The translations under genes and the position numbers were made by a program. A DNA stretch of 64,000 nt from contig JACVCD010000011.1 of assembly GCA_016742275.1 (NCBI GenBank), positions 124,001-188,000 of the forward strand, given 5' to 3'. The stretch's first letter is position 1; each line of letters starts with the position of its first letter. Positions 20,143-32,680 of the stretch are shown in pieces. This DNA is from Gemmatimonadaceae bacterium (GTDB taxonomy: Bacteria; Gemmatimonadota; Gemmatimonadetes; Gemmatimonadales; Gemmatimonadaceae). Below the pieces are notes generated by a model, which was not told the DNA's origin, did not search any database, and was given only the letters and a program-made list of their open reading frames with translations.

Positions 20143-21876
20143 GTGATCCCTGCCGTCTCCTTCCTGCGTGCGGGGCTGTGGACGATTCCGACGCGTGAGC
20201 AGGTCGCGCGCACCGCACGGACGGTGAGTCTGGCGCTCGGAGTTGTTGGCAGCACTGCATGTCAGCCCGCCATCCGACCGGCGTTGTCGCCTGCGCCTTC
20301 GTCGGCTCCCGCATCAGCTTCGGCCGCCGCGCGTTCCGCGCAGCCAGCCGGTACTGTGTTGCAGACGACTGCGTCAAAAATAGCGGCGCGCGATGAAGTG
20401 GTCGATGCGGCGGTGGCCGTCTTCGGCGATTCGAGCGCCGTTGTGGCATCGGATTCGATGGACGCTGAGCCGTCCTGGGATATCGATGTGCGGAGCTACG
20501 AAACGCACGAGCGTGTGGCGCACTATGTGAATCTGTTCAGTACGACCGCTCGTGATCGCATGGCCCTGCGTCTGTCGCGCGGTTCGCGCTACCAGCCGAT
20601 GATTCGCACCAAGTTGCGTGCGGCTGGTATGCCGGAAGACCTCACATATCTCGCGCTCATTGAAAGTGGATACGATCCGCATGCCTATTCCCGCGCGGCG
20701 GCGGTTGGCATGTGGCAGTTCATGAGCAGCACGGCACGTGATATCGGCATGCGCGTGGATTGGTGGATGGACGAGCGTCGCGATCCGGCGCGTGCGACCG
20801 ACGGTGCCATTCGCTTCCTTGGCCTTCTGCAGAAACAATTCGGCTCATTGTATCTCGCAGCGGCGGCTTACAATGGCGGCCCGGGTCGCGTGGCCCGTGG
20901 CCTGTCGCGTTTTGCCGATGAACTTGAGGGCAGTGCGGGTGAAGATCGTTTCTTCGCGCTGGCCGAACAGGACTATCTGCGTGCAGAGACCAAGAACTAT
21001 GTGCCGCAGCTGATCGCCGCCGCGCTGGTGGCCAAGATGCCTGAAAAGTACGGGATCGAGATCGAATCGCGTCCGCTCTATGTGTACGATTCCGTGCAGG
21101 TCGTGCCTGGCACCAACATGTCGGTGGTGGCAGAGGCCAGTGGGACCGACATCGAGACCATGCGCGATCTCAATCCGGCCATTCTGCGTGGCGTGACGCC
21201 ACCGGATGCGTCGGTGTGGGTACGACTGCCGGTGGGTTCAGCGGAGCGTGCGAAGGCCACCCTCGACACCATGCCGGAAGTGGCCGTGCGCGGGTACTCG
21301 TCGATCAAGGTGGGCAATAGCACAACGACGGCCGCCGGTTTGGCCAAGCAGCATGGTGTGTCACTGTCGCAGCTCAAGCTGTACAACCCATCACTCCGCA
21401 CCACCAAGAAGGGACGCTTGGTGTCTGGTCAGTCGGTGCGTATCCCGTATCGGACAGCACTGGCCTACGCGCGCGAAATCCCCGATCCCTCAATTGAGCG
21501 CTATGGCACAGCCGCCACGGCGTCATCAGGCAGCCGCGGTGTGCACGTGGTGCGGCGCGGTGAGACCATCGGAGCCATCGCTCGTCGCTACGGCCTGAGC
21601 GAGTCCCGCCTGCGTTCGCTCAATGGCATGCGCGGCGACCGCATCCTGGCTGGTCAGACCCTGGTTGTGCGAACCGGTGCGACCAAGGTGTCCACGACCA
21701 AGGTGGCAAGCACCAAGAGCACCGCCAAGAAGTCCTCGGCCAAGTCTTCTAGCGCCAAGAAGGCCACGCCCAAGAAATCGACTGCCAAGAAGGCCACGAC
21801 GAAGAAGGCCCCGGTCAAGAAGTCGGCCGCGAAAAAGCCCACCCCCAAGAAGACCGTAGCCTCCAAGTCCAAGTAG
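20143..21876 (+). CDS. MltD-like lytic transglycosylase with LysM domains and histone-H1-like tail
   Basis: The 577-residue protein starts at GTG 20143 and has a lipoprotein-like signal (LGVVGSTAC, Cys40). The transglycosylase domain covers about 150-290: LTYLALIESGYDPHAYS with catalytic Glu174, AVGMWQFMSSTARDIGM, and AAAAYNGGPGRVARGL. Two LysM domains follow (about 385-440 and 465-510: VHVVRRGETIGAIARRYGLSESRL), which bind peptidoglycan. The last 55 residues are Lys/Ala/Ser/Thr/Pro repeats (AKKSTAKKATTKKAPVKK), like the tail of histone H1. MltD-type enzymes cut glycan strands for wall remodelling. The tail is not part of the known family and may bind anionic polymers such as teichoic-like chains, LPS or DNA. 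Confidence 0.9.
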   Translation: MIPAVSFLRAGLWTIPTREQVARTARTVSLALGVVGSTACQPAIRPALSPAPSSAPASASAAARSAQPAGTVLQTTASKIAARDEVVDAAVAVFGDSSAVVASDSMDAEPSWDIDVRSYETHERVAHYVNLFSTTARDRMALRLSRGSRYQPMIRTKLRAAGMPEDLTYLALIESGYDPHAYSRAAAVGMWQFMSSTARDIGMRVDWWMDERRDPARATDGAIRFLGLLQKQFGSLYLAAAAYNGGPGRVARGLSRFADELEGSAGEDRFFALAEQDYLRAETKNYVPQLIAAALVAKMPEKYGIEIESRPLYVYDSVQVVPGTNMSVVAEASGTDIETMRDLNPAILRGVTPPDASVWVRLPVGSAERAKATLDTMPEVAVRGYSSIKVGNSTTTAAGLAKQHGVSLSQLKLYNPSLRTTKKGRLVSGQSVRIPYRTALAYAREIPDPSIERYGTAATASSGSRGVHVVRRGETIGAIARRYGLSESRLRSLNGMRGDRILAGQTLVVRTGATKVSTTKVASTKSTAKKSSAKSSSAKKATPKKSTAKKATTKKAPVKKSAAKKPTPKKTVASKSK

Positions 21877-21890
21877 CCGAAGTCTCCGCT

Positions 21891-21931
21891 CCTCCTCTGC
21901 GTCTCCGCGGCTCTCTGCGCCCCTGCGTGCG
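21891..21931. repeat. Degenerate CTCTGCG-type tandem repeat
   Basis: About five imperfect 8-9 base units follow each other: CCTCTGCG, TCTCCGCGG, CTCTCTGCG, CCCCTGCG, TGCG. The repeat lies just after the transglycosylase stop in a convergent junction. Confidence 0.5.
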
Positions 21932-21977
21932 CAGTTCAAATCAACTGTCCGCCCAAACAGACCAAGAGGAAACGCAA

Positions 21978-22017
21978 AACGGCCCCGAGAAATTCTCAAG
22001 GCCGTTCGCCGTTTTTT
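21978..22017 (+). terminator. Intrinsic terminator after the MltD-like gene
   Basis: The stem AACGGCC (21978-21984) pairs with GGCCGTT (22000-22006), with an inner GAGA/TCTC extension, and is followed by CGCCG and six T residues (22012-22017) on the plus strand. Confidence 0.75.
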
Positions 22018-22033
22018 CAGAACTGACTTCCTA

Positions 22034-22882
22034 CTAATCCAGCGTCCCTCTCCCACGGTACCCGCGGGTGATGATGCTCTCGTACCCGTTGGCCGGGCTC
22101 ATGCCCATGGCGAGCGACCGCTGCACCGCTACGGGTCCACGATTGTACACCAGCAGGGCCAGCTTGAGATCGCCCTTGTACTCGCGAATCAGACCGCGAA
22201 GGTAGCGGAAGCCGATCCGGAGATTGACGTCGGGATCCAACAGCTCCTGACGCGTCACGTTGGGCTCGAAGGCCCGCGCCGTACCCAGCATGAGCTGCGT
22301 AAGCCCGAGGGCTCCCACCGGGCTCACTGCCTTCGGATTGAACACACTTTCAACCCGCACCACCCGGAACGCGAGCTCGGGCTCGATCCCGGCCACCGTG
22401 GCGGCGTCGTAGATCTTGCGGGCCAGTTCGGTCTTGATGCGATAGCGCGTGCTGTATGAATAGATGGCGTGCCAGCGGCTCAGCGTCTCGTGATGCTCCT
22501 GCTCGCGCTGTCCGCTGGCCAAAGCCAGTGTGGGCTGCGTACCCGCCTTGCCACGACGAAGCACATCTCCGGCACGGCGCCAGAGCGGCTGATCGGCAAA
22601 GCTGGGCGTGGGGTCGAGCTTGAGTGAGCGCGGGCGCGTTGCGCCGAATCCCAACAAGCCATGGCCGGCTGAATCCGCCAACGCGGTTGCCGAATGCGTG
22701 GTCGCGTCGTCCGTTGCCGGAGACGGCGAGCCAAGCATGCCATAGGCGGCAGCAACAACCGTAATGGCAATCGCCACACGGGTCATCTGACGCTTTGCTT
22801 GACGCTGCGCTCGCCGGCGCAACATCCGCCGGTGACGCTGCATCGCGTCGGTGTTCACTTCTTTATGTACAGGGTCGTGCAT
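22034..22882 (-). CDS. Lytic transglycosylase (Slt/SLT domain)
   Basis: The 282-residue protein has a basic N-terminus and one transmembrane helix (about residues 35-52, VAIAITVVAAAYGMLG), so it is anchored in the inner membrane facing the periplasm. The SLT domain begins near residue 155: FRVVRVESVFNPKAVSPVGALGLTQLM holds the catalytic Glu, followed by DPDVNLRIGFRYLRGLI and LLVYNRGPVAVQR (a variant of the usual AYNAGPG). It cleaves the glycan backbone of peptidoglycan. It converges on another transglycosylase gene; the two may divide exolytic and endolytic work. Confidence 0.9.
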   Translation of the reverse strand: MHDPVHKEVNTDAMQRHRRMLRRRAQRQAKRQMTRVAIAITVVAAAYGMLGSPSPATDDATTHSATALADSAGHGLLGFGATRPRSLKLDPTPSFADQPLWRRAGDVLRRGKAGTQPTLALASGQREQEHHETLSRWHAIYSYSTRYRIKTELARKIYDAATVAGIEPELAFRVVRVESVFNPKAVSPVGALGLTQLMLGTARAFEPNVTRQELLDPDVNLRIGFRYLRGLIREYKGDLKLALLVYNRGPVAVQRSLAMGMSPANGYESIITRGYRGRGTLD

Positions 22883-22906
22883 GGGCCCTCTCGATCAGCT
22901 GGTCAC

Positions 22907-23443
22907 TCACGGACTACTGATGAAGTCTCCTTTCGTGCCGCCGCGCTTTTCGCGCAGCACGATTTCGGATATCACCATGGTCCGGTCGACCGCTTTGGCC
23001 ATGTCATAGATCGTGAGCAATGCCACGGACACAGCGGTCAACGCTTCCATCTCCACCCCGGTCTGAGCGGTGGTCCTGACGAATCCCTCAACCCGACAAC
23101 CGGGCAGGGACTCATCGAGACTAACCCGAACGTCTACACCGGACAACGCCAAAGGGTGACAAAGGGGAACGAGCTCAGCTGTTCTCTTGGCTGCCTGAAT
23201 TCCGGCCAGTCGTGCCACCGGAATGACATCGCCTTTCTTTAAACTATTGTCCCGTATTGCTTTGAATGTGTCCACCTCCATTCGAATCGACCCGCTGGCC
23301 AACGCAGATCGTACGGAAATCGGCTTCTCCGCCACGTCCACCATCTGAAAATTTCCGGCCCGATCCAGGTGCGAGAACTCGCGCGCGACTTCTGGAATGC
23401 CCGATTCGCCGGCCGTTTGAGGCGCCCCGCGGGTCTCACTCAT
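22907..23443 (-). CDS. moaC: Cyclic pyranopterin monophosphate synthase MoaC
   Basis: The 178-residue product matches MoaC: FSHLDRAGNFQMVDVAEK, IPVARLAGIQAAKRTAELVPLCHPL with the active-site Lys and His, GVEMEALTAVSVALLTIYDM and the basic loop KRGGTKGDF at the C-terminus. MoaC works with MoaA to form cyclic pyranopterin monophosphate from GTP, the first stage of molybdenum cofactor synthesis. The other moa genes are not in the window. Its start overlaps the holB stop (ATGA), so it is coupled to holB despite an unrelated role. Confidence 0.96.
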   Translation of the reverse strand: MSETRGAPQTAGESGIPEVAREFSHLDRAGNFQMVDVAEKPISVRSALASGSIRMEVDTFKAIRDNSLKKGDVIPVARLAGIQAAKRTAELVPLCHPLALSGVDVRVSLDESLPGCRVEGFVRTTAQTGVEMEALTAVSVALLTIYDMAKAVDRTMVISEIVLREKRGGTKGDFISSP

Positions 23444-24531
23444 GGCTTCAGGGTGTGATGCAGTTCGGCCAGTAGCGCGGCCGTTTGCAGGTTGGGACTC
23501 ACATTGCGTTGCGTGAGTTCTTTCGCGCGTTCAACGAGGGGAATTGTCATCGCGGTACGACGTGCTTCGATATCACGACCACTCTGCACGAGCTGTTGTG
23601 TGCGTGCATGCAACAAATGGGTGAGCGCGTCGAGCATGTCGCTGAATGCACCACGCGCACCAGCTACACCCTGACGGGCAGCGGTCTTGATACGCTGCAC
23701 CTGTCCATCAGGTGTGGAGGGAGCAAGAGCGGCTTCAAGAATGGCGCGCGCACTCGCAAACGCGCCGCTCAGTTGTTCTCCCGCGAACAGCACCCCCGGG
23801 GTGCCACCGGCGCGCGCACGTTGCTCATCCTTCGGCACACGTGAAAGCAACCGAGCCACCGACGGATCATCGAGAAATGCTTCGACATCTGCGCGAGCGA
23901 GCGCCGGGACACGAACCGAGACCACGCGTGAGCGAATGGTAGGTAGCAGCGTACCCGGCTCGCTCGAAGTCAGGATCAGCGTTGTACCCGGCGGCGGCTC
24001 CTCGAGCAGCTTGAGCAGCATGTTGGCCGATTCCGGACTCGCCTCCTGCGGCACCATGCGTTCGGCATCACCCAACACGAATACGGTACGCCGGGCCATC
24101 GCTGGACGACGTGACGCATCCTGCACGACCGCTTGCATCATGTACTTGTAGATGGCTTCGGTGCCGTTGCTCGGTCCCCAGAGACCGTCGGCGGCCATGC
24201 GCTCGGTGATCGCTTCGGCCAGGTCCTCACGCGCGTCCTGCGCCTGCGGATCCGAATCCTTCACACGGGCACGCGGAAATACCCAATGCAGGTCGGGATG
24301 CATGCCCCGTTCAGCGTAGCGGCACTGCTGACACGATCCGCAGGGCTCATGTTGACCTTCGTCGATCGCGCGGTCGCAGAGCAGATACTGGCCAAGCCAG
24401 AGCGCGAGTCGCTGCTTGCCCACCCCACGCGGTCCTTGTAGCAGGAGGCTGGACGGGAGGCGTCCTTCCATTGCCGCTGCCGCGAGGCGCTGACGAATGG
24501 GGGTATGGCCGTAGACGGGACGGAGCGACAT
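23440..24531 (-). CDS. holB: DNA polymerase III subunit delta'
   Basis: The 363-residue protein shows the clamp-loader delta' pattern: LLLQGPRGVGKQRLALWLGQYLLC (Walker A-like), then the zinc module with cysteines in CD...CGSCQQCRYAERGMHPDLHWV, a VFVLGDAERM motif, and SANMLLKLLEEPPPGTTLILTSS (sensor 1 region). The delta' subunit helps load the sliding clamp. The ATG at 24531 lies 63 bases from the divergent P1 peptidase start. No strong ribosome binding site is visible before it. Confidence 0.93.
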   Translation of the reverse strand: MSLRPVYGHTPIRQRLAAAAMEGRLPSSLLLQGPRGVGKQRLALWLGQYLLCDRAIDEGQHEPCGSCQQCRYAERGMHPDLHWVFPRARVKDSDPQAQDAREDLAEAITERMAADGLWGPSNGTEAIYKYMMQAVVQDASRRPAMARRTVFVLGDAERMVPQEASPESANMLLKLLEEPPPGTTLILTSSEPGTLLPTIRSRVVSVRVPALARADVEAFLDDPSVARLLSRVPKDEQRARAGGTPGVLFAGEQLSGAFASARAILEAALAPSTPDGQVQRIKTAARQGVAGARGAFSDMLDALTHLLHARTQQLVQSGRDIEARRTAMTIPLVERAKELTQRNVSPNLQTAALLAELHHTLKP

Positions 24532-24593
24532 GCTGCAATCTACATCGGATGATCTACATCAGATCGCCGCGATTCCTGCCGCTCAACAGACCG

Positions 24594-25757
24594 ATGCGCC
24601 TTACTGCTCTCCTCCTGCTCCTGGCTCCGCTCACGCTCGATGCGCAGGTTCGCGCACGTGCCATCGGGCTCGCTCCCGGTGTGTTTCGCCCGGGTCCCCT
24701 CAATGCCATCACCGATGTGGACGGTGTGCGTGTGGGCCATGCGACGGTGACGGCCGGAGATTCCATTCGCACCGGTGTGACCGCCATTCTCCCACATGGT
24801 GGCGATCTGTTTCGGGATCGTGTGCCCGCGGCGCTCCATGTCGGCAATGGTTTTGGCAAGCTCCTCGGCGTGACGCAGCTCCGCGAACTCGGGGAAGTTG
24901 AAACCCCGATTCTGCTGACCTGCACACTCTGCATCTGGCAGACTGGCGACGCACTTGCGCAGTGGATGCTGGCCAAGCCGGAAAACGCGAATGTGCGTTC
25001 CATCAATCCGGTGGTTGGCGAGACCAACGATGGTGGTCTCAATGCCACGCGTGCGCGCCCAGGTATGGCGGCGGCGGTGCAGCAGGCGCTCGCCGGTGCT
25101 TCCAGTGGGCCGGTGGCCGAGGGCAGCGTTGGCGCCGGACATGGTACGGTGATGTTTGGCTGGAAAGGAGGGATGGGCACGTCCTCACGAAAACTTCCCG
25201 CTTCACTCGGCGGATACACCGTGGGCGTGCTGGTGCAGGGCAACTACGGCGGTGTGCTGCAGATGGCCGGTGTTCCGATTGGTCCGCTGCTTGGTCGCTA
25301 TGCGTTCCAGCGTGATGTCGAGCGGGAAGCGGGGGCATCTCGCGATAACGGTGGTGACCTGGGCGCTGAACGTGGCGATGGATCGTGCATGATTGTGATT
25401 GCCACCGATGCGCCGCTGCTCGCGCGAAATCTCGAACGTATGGGCGCGCGCGCCGTCATGGGCCTCGCGCGTACCGGATCGAGTGCATCCAATGGATCGG
25501 GTGACTATGTGCTGGCATTCAGTACCAATGCCAAGGTGCGTCGCTCGCCCGATGCGACCGTCAATACCAACGACGAAATGGGCAACGACGCCATGTCGGC
25601 GCTCTTTCAGGCGGTGACCGAAGCCACGGAAGAAGCGCTGTACAATGCGATGCTGATGGCCACACCGGTGAGCAGCCGCGCCGGCACCATCAGACCGGTG
25701 CCGGTGGATTCCGTGCGCGCGCTACTCCGTACTCGAGGAATCGGCGTCAGTCGGTAG
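24594..25757 (+). CDS. Secreted P1 family (DmpA-type) aminopeptidase
   Basis: From the ATG at 24594 the protein has 387 residues with a signal peptide (MRLTALLLLLAPLTLDAQ); an ATG at 24549 would add 15 residues. The P1/DmpA family features are clear: GPLNAITDVDGVRVGHATV, HVGNGFGKLLG, NDGGLNATRARP, and the self-cleavage site with the nucleophile in RGDGSCMIVIATDAPL, where the Ser becomes the N-terminus of the beta chain. Family members act as D-aminopeptidases or beta-peptidases. The stop TAG at 25755-25757 is part of the tandem repeat that follows. Confidence 0.9.
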   Translation: MRLTALLLLLAPLTLDAQVRARAIGLAPGVFRPGPLNAITDVDGVRVGHATVTAGDSIRTGVTAILPHGGDLFRDRVPAALHVGNGFGKLLGVTQLRELGEVETPILLTCTLCIWQTGDALAQWMLAKPENANVRSINPVVGETNDGGLNATRARPGMAAAVQQALAGASSGPVAEGSVGAGHGTVMFGWKGGMGTSSRKLPASLGGYTVGVLVQGNYGGVLQMAGVPIGPLLGRYAFQRDVEREAGASRDNGGDLGAERGDGSCMIVIATDAPLLARNLERMGARAVMGLARTGSSASNGSGDYVLAFSTNAKVRRSPDATVNTNDEMGNDAMSALFQAVTEATEEALYNAMLMATPVSSRAGTIRPVPVDSVRALLRTRGIGVSR

Positions 25758-25830
25758 TCGCTACTCGGTAGTCGCTACTCGGTAGTCGCTACTCGGTAGT
25801 CGCTACTCGGTAGTCGCTACTCGGTAGTCG

Positions 25831-25840
<10 letters not shown>
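25751..25840. repeat. 14 bp tandem array in a convergent junction
   Basis: Six exact copies of TCGGTAGTCGCTAC plus six bases of a seventh fill 25751-25840. Each unit is two related heptamers (TCGGTAG, TCGCTAC) and can fold as GTAG-TCG-CTAC. The first copy contains the P1 peptidase stop codon; the sixth contains the metX-hom stop codon on the other strand. Confidence 0.95.
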
Positions 25841-29475
<3,635 letters not shown>

Positions 29476-29530
29476 GGCGGTTCGGTCTTCAGTTGTCTTC
29501 CAGCTCTACCTGCCACGGGTGGCGGCTATG

Positions 29531-29574
29531 AAAAAGCCGACGGCCCGCGCCGATTGTATCGTCGCGGGCCGTCG
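29531..29574 (-). terminator. Intrinsic terminator of the ackA transcript
   Basis: A perfect 12 bp stem (29538-29549 with 29563-29574) with a 13-base loop is followed on the minus strand by GCTTTTT. It lies about 180 bases beyond the ackA stop codon and insulates the metY leader. Confidence 0.85.
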
Positions 29575-29575
29575 G

Positions 29576-29755
29576 GACCTCGACTTAGACGGATGGACAG
29601 CGCCTCTGGCGCTGCGTACACGGCCCGTCAAATCGGGGAAACCGCCGTGCACAGGGACAGTATCGGCAGGTAGGGTACGAAACGCAAGGGTGGATATGGC
29701 AGCCCCTTCCATGCCGCAAGGGGACTTGGTGCGCCGGCCCACAAACCCCTGCAAA
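29576..29755 (-). other. 180-base untranslated stretch after ackA
   Basis: No convincing reading frame. It holds a 7 bp hairpin (29598-29614, CAGCGCC/GGCGCTG) and a CCCCTT/AAGGGG hairpin around 29703-29724. It ends at the terminator. It may be the ackA 3' untranslated region or a small RNA processed from it. Confidence 0.4.
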
Positions 29756-31000
29756 TCAGAAGGGTAGAGCGATCCCACTCACGACACGAAACGTATCGCG
29801 CGCGATAAGCAATTCCTCGTCGGTGGGCACCACCCATGCCGACAAGGTCGAGTCCGTCGTGGAGATGCAACCTTCTCGACCGCCCACCATCTGCTCGTTG
29901 CTGGGCTGATCAAGACGAAGACCGGCCCACTCGAGGCCCTCACACACCAGCGCTCGAATCTCGGCTGCATTCTCGCCCACACCGCCCGCAAACACCACCG
30001 CATCGGCACCACCCATCGCGGCGAGATAGCTGCCCACGTACTTCCGCACGCGATAGCAAAAAATCTCGATGGCCAGCCGTGCTCGGCGGTCCTGCATTTC
30101 ATGCGCCTCCAACAGCAGATCGCGCATGTCGTTGGTGAGACCGGAAATGCCCAGCAGACCGCTCTGCTTGTTGAGCAAGGCTTCGACCTGCGGTAGCGAC
30201 AACCCCTCCTTGGCTGCGATGTAGTCGAGCAGCGCCGCGTCGATATCTCCCGCCCGTGTGCCCATCACCAGCCCTTCGAGCGGTGTGAAGCCCATGCTGG
30301 TGTCGAGCGACTGCCCACCGCGAATGGCGCACGCCGAGCATCCGTTGCCCAGATGCAGCGTGACAATGTTCACCTGATCACGCGCGCGACCTGTCAGCTT
30401 GCGAAAGCGATAGGCAATCGAGCGATGTGATGTACCATGGAATCCGTAGCGCCGAATCTTGTGCCGCCGATACAGCGGATACGGAATGGCATAGAGATAG
30501 GCGTGTTCTGGCAGCGTATGGTGAAACGCTGTGTCGAACACCGCCACCTGCGGCACGCCACTTCCCAGCGCCGCTCGTGTGGCTTCGATGCCGCGCAGGT
30601 TGTGCGAATTGTGCAGCGGTGCGAGTTCGACATTCTCTTCAATCCCGCGCAATACATCGTCATCGATCTGCGTGCTGCGCCTAAACTGCTCGCCGCCGTG
30701 CACCACACGATGCCCGACTGCATGGATCTCGCCGCGTGTAGTGAGCCCCGTGCCACTTTCCTGATCGGTCACGAAGCTCACCAGCCACTCCACAGCGCTT
30801 CGCATGTCGCGCAATTGCGCCGTGCGTTTCCGACTCACGCCATCGGTGGTGCGCAGTGTGATCACGGCCTCACCACCAATCCGTTCGATCTGCCCGCGCA
30901 ACAACTTCTGATCCTGGTCCGATGTAATGCGCTCAGCGTCCGTTGCCACCACCTGAAACTTGAGGGTGGCCGAACCGGCATTGAGGACCAGGATATTCAT
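29756..31000 (-). CDS. ackA: Acetate kinase
   Basis: The 414-residue protein has the acetate kinase residues in order: [10 protein letters not shown] at the start, GHRVVHGG (Arg), [11 protein letters not shown] (Asp), YGFHGTSH (His), [20 protein letters not shown] (Arg) and a C-terminal [10 protein letters not shown] (Glu). The usual HNPANL is HNSHNL here. It interconverts acetyl phosphate and acetate with ATP. No pta lies next to it; its partner may be phosphotransacetylase or phosphoketolase elsewhere. It follows the small membrane gene by 10 bases and ends at a strong terminator. Confidence 0.95.
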   Translation of the reverse strand: MNILVLNAGSATLKFQVVATDAERITSDQDQKLLRGQIERIGGEAVITLRTTDGVSRKRTAQLRDMRSAVEWLVSFVTDQESGTGLTTRGEIHAVGHRVVHGGEQFRRSTQIDDDVLRGIEENVELAPLHNSHNLRGIEATRAALGSGVPQVAVFDTAFHHTLPEHAYLYAIPYPLYRRHKIRRYGFHGTSHRSIAYRFRKLTGRARDQVNIVTLHLGNGCSACAIRGGQSLDTSMGFTPLEGLVMGTRAGDIDAALLDYIAAKEGLSLPQVEALLNKQSGLLGISGLTNDMRDLLLEAHEMQDRRARLAIEIFCYRVRKYVGSYLAAMGGADAVVFAGGVGENAAEIRALVCEGLEWAGLRLDQPSNEQMVGGREGCISTTDSTLSAWVVPTDEELLIARDTFRVVSGIALPF

Positions 31001-31010
31001 GGGTCGCCTA

Positions 31011-31388
31011 TCAGAAGGGCTTGTAGAGCGCCATGTACACGGCGACGCCGGCCAGCACTGGCAACAGCACCAGGAACGGGCGCGCCAACTCGGGCTTGCG
31101 ATAGGGCAGCAGGGCCACCGCGCTCAGGACGAGCCACACGATGATCTTGACCCACAGCCAGCCGGGAAAGTTGGTGCCGTGCTGGAAGCCGATGCGCGCC
31201 AGCATGCCGAAACCGCCCACGAGAATCAGCAAGGCGCCGATGCCGTGGATGGAAGACACCAGACCACGCGTTCCGCTATTGGCCTTGTTGCCGCCGTTGG
31301 CGGCATGCACTGCGACACCGCCAATGGCGGCGAAGAGCAGGGCAATACCCAAGATGTGCAGGATTTCGTAGAAGTCTCTGGGGAACAC
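31011..31388 (-). CDS. Small inner-membrane protein, four helices
   Basis: The 125-residue protein has four predicted transmembrane helices (about 9-28, 45-65, 75-93, 103-122) separated by short loops, one rich in Asn/Gly/Lys. It lacks the histidines expected for a haem-binding cytochrome b561 and has no catalytic motif. I do not recognise a named family; SirB-like or DUF-type membrane proteins are possible. It lies between purK (68-base gap) and ackA (10-base gap) on one strand, so it is probably co-transcribed with ackA. Confidence 0.75.
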   Translation of the reverse strand: MFPRDFYEILHILGIALLFAAIGGVAVHAANGGNKANSGTRGLVSSIHGIGALLILVGGFGMLARIGFQHGTNFPGWLWVKIIVWLVLSAVALLPYRKPELARPFLVLLPVLAGVAVYMALYKPF

Positions 31389-31456
31389 TTTACTGAGGGG
31401 CGTAAGGTTGGACTGCGTAAGGTGGAAACGGCGGGAAGGGTGGAGATGTCAGATGG

Positions 31457-32680
31457 CTATGAGCTGATGTGCTTTAGTACTGGCTCCTGCACATCGAAGC
31501 TCGCTACCGTACCGGGGGACAATCGGCGATAGCTCTCCAGCACACGACCGAGTGCGTCTTGACTATCGGTGCCGATTGCAGACAGGTGTCCCATCTTGCG
31601 ACCAGCACGTGCGCCGGCTTTACCATACAAATGCAGACGCGTGCCGGGCACGTTGAGTGCGCTCGTGACATCAGGCGCGGCGTCCTGCAGCCAGACATCG
31701 CCGAGCAGATTCACGATGGCTGATGGTGCAAACACCGAGGGGTCGCCGAGCGGGAGTCCGCAGACGGCGCGCACCAACTGCTCGAACTGGCTGGTGCCGA
31801 GCCCGCGTTCGCTGTGGTGATATGTATTGTGTGGACGCGGCGCGAGTTCGTTGACCAGCAACTCACCTGTCTTGGTCACGAAGCATTCGACAGCCAGCAG
31901 GCCCACGATGCCGATGCGTTCGGCGATGGCGCGTGCCAGTGATTGCGCGCGTGCCGTCATTTCGTCGCTGATGACGGCGGGAACAACTGACCACGTGAGA
32001 ATGCCGCTCGTGTGGTGGTTGCGAGACGGAGGATACACCACAGTCGCGCCATTCGGTGAACGCGCCACAAGAACAGAGATCTCGTAGTAGATGTCCACCA
32101 TCGCTTCGACAAGGCACGGCCGCGAGCCGAGCGCGCTCCACGCATCAACTGCCTGCTCAGGCTCGGACAGACGTACTTGACCACGGCCATCGTAGCCGCC
32201 ATGTGTGGACTTGGCGATGCAGGCGCCGTGCGTGCGCACGATATCGGCCACGTCCTGCGCTGATTGCGCTGCGACAAATGCCCCGAGGGGAAACTGTTGC
32301 GCCTTGAGCCACTCCTTCTGCCGAATGCGATCCTGGATGATGTAGACCGCATCACGACCCGGATAGAGCGGCACGCGCGCGGCCACGGCATCGAGTACAT
32401 CGGGGTGGATCTGCTCGATCTCGAGTGTCACCACATCGCACTGCGACGCGAGATCCACCGCAGCGTCCACATCATCGAACCGCGCGGTGATCGTACGCGA
32501 TGCAACAGGTCGTGTCGCGCAATTGGCTTCCGGGTCGAGCACCTGGATGTCGTACCCCATGGAGCGCGCGGCCAACGCCGTCATGCGTCCGAGCTGACCA
32601 CCGCCAAGGAAGCCGATCGTGGATCCGGCGGGCAGCGGCGTCATGGCGGGCAGATTCGGCAAATTCGAAGATGCGGTCAC
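31457..32680 (-). CDS. purK: 5-(carboxyamino)imidazole ribonucleotide synthase
   Basis: The 407-residue protein has an N-terminal nucleotide-binding motif GFLGGGQLGRM, the PurK-typical LDPEANCATRPVA, and an ATP-grasp domain (CIAKSTHGGYDGRGQVRL, VEAMVDIYYEISVLVAR, ECFVTKTGELLVNELAPRPHNTYH). It makes N5-CAIR from AIR, bicarbonate and ATP in purine synthesis, handing over to PurE. The start overlaps the purE stop (ATGA), a coupled purE-purK unit. An alternative start lies 12 codons in. Confidence 0.96.
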   Translation of the reverse strand: MTASSNLPNLPAMTPLPAGSTIGFLGGGQLGRMTALAARSMGYDIQVLDPEANCATRPVASRTITARFDDVDAAVDLASQCDVVTLEIEQIHPDVLDAVAARVPLYPGRDAVYIIQDRIRQKEWLKAQQFPLGAFVAAQSAQDVADIVRTHGACIAKSTHGGYDGRGQVRLSEPEQAVDAWSALGSRPCLVEAMVDIYYEISVLVARSPNGATVVYPPSRNHHTSGILTWSVVPAVISDEMTARAQSLARAIAERIGIVGLLAVECFVTKTGELLVNELAPRPHNTYHHSERGLGTSQFEQLVRAVCGLPLGDPSVFAPSAIVNLLGDVWLQDAAPDVTSALNVPGTRLHLYGKAGARAGRKMGHLSAIGTDSQDALGRVLESYRRLSPGTVASFDVQEPVLKHISS

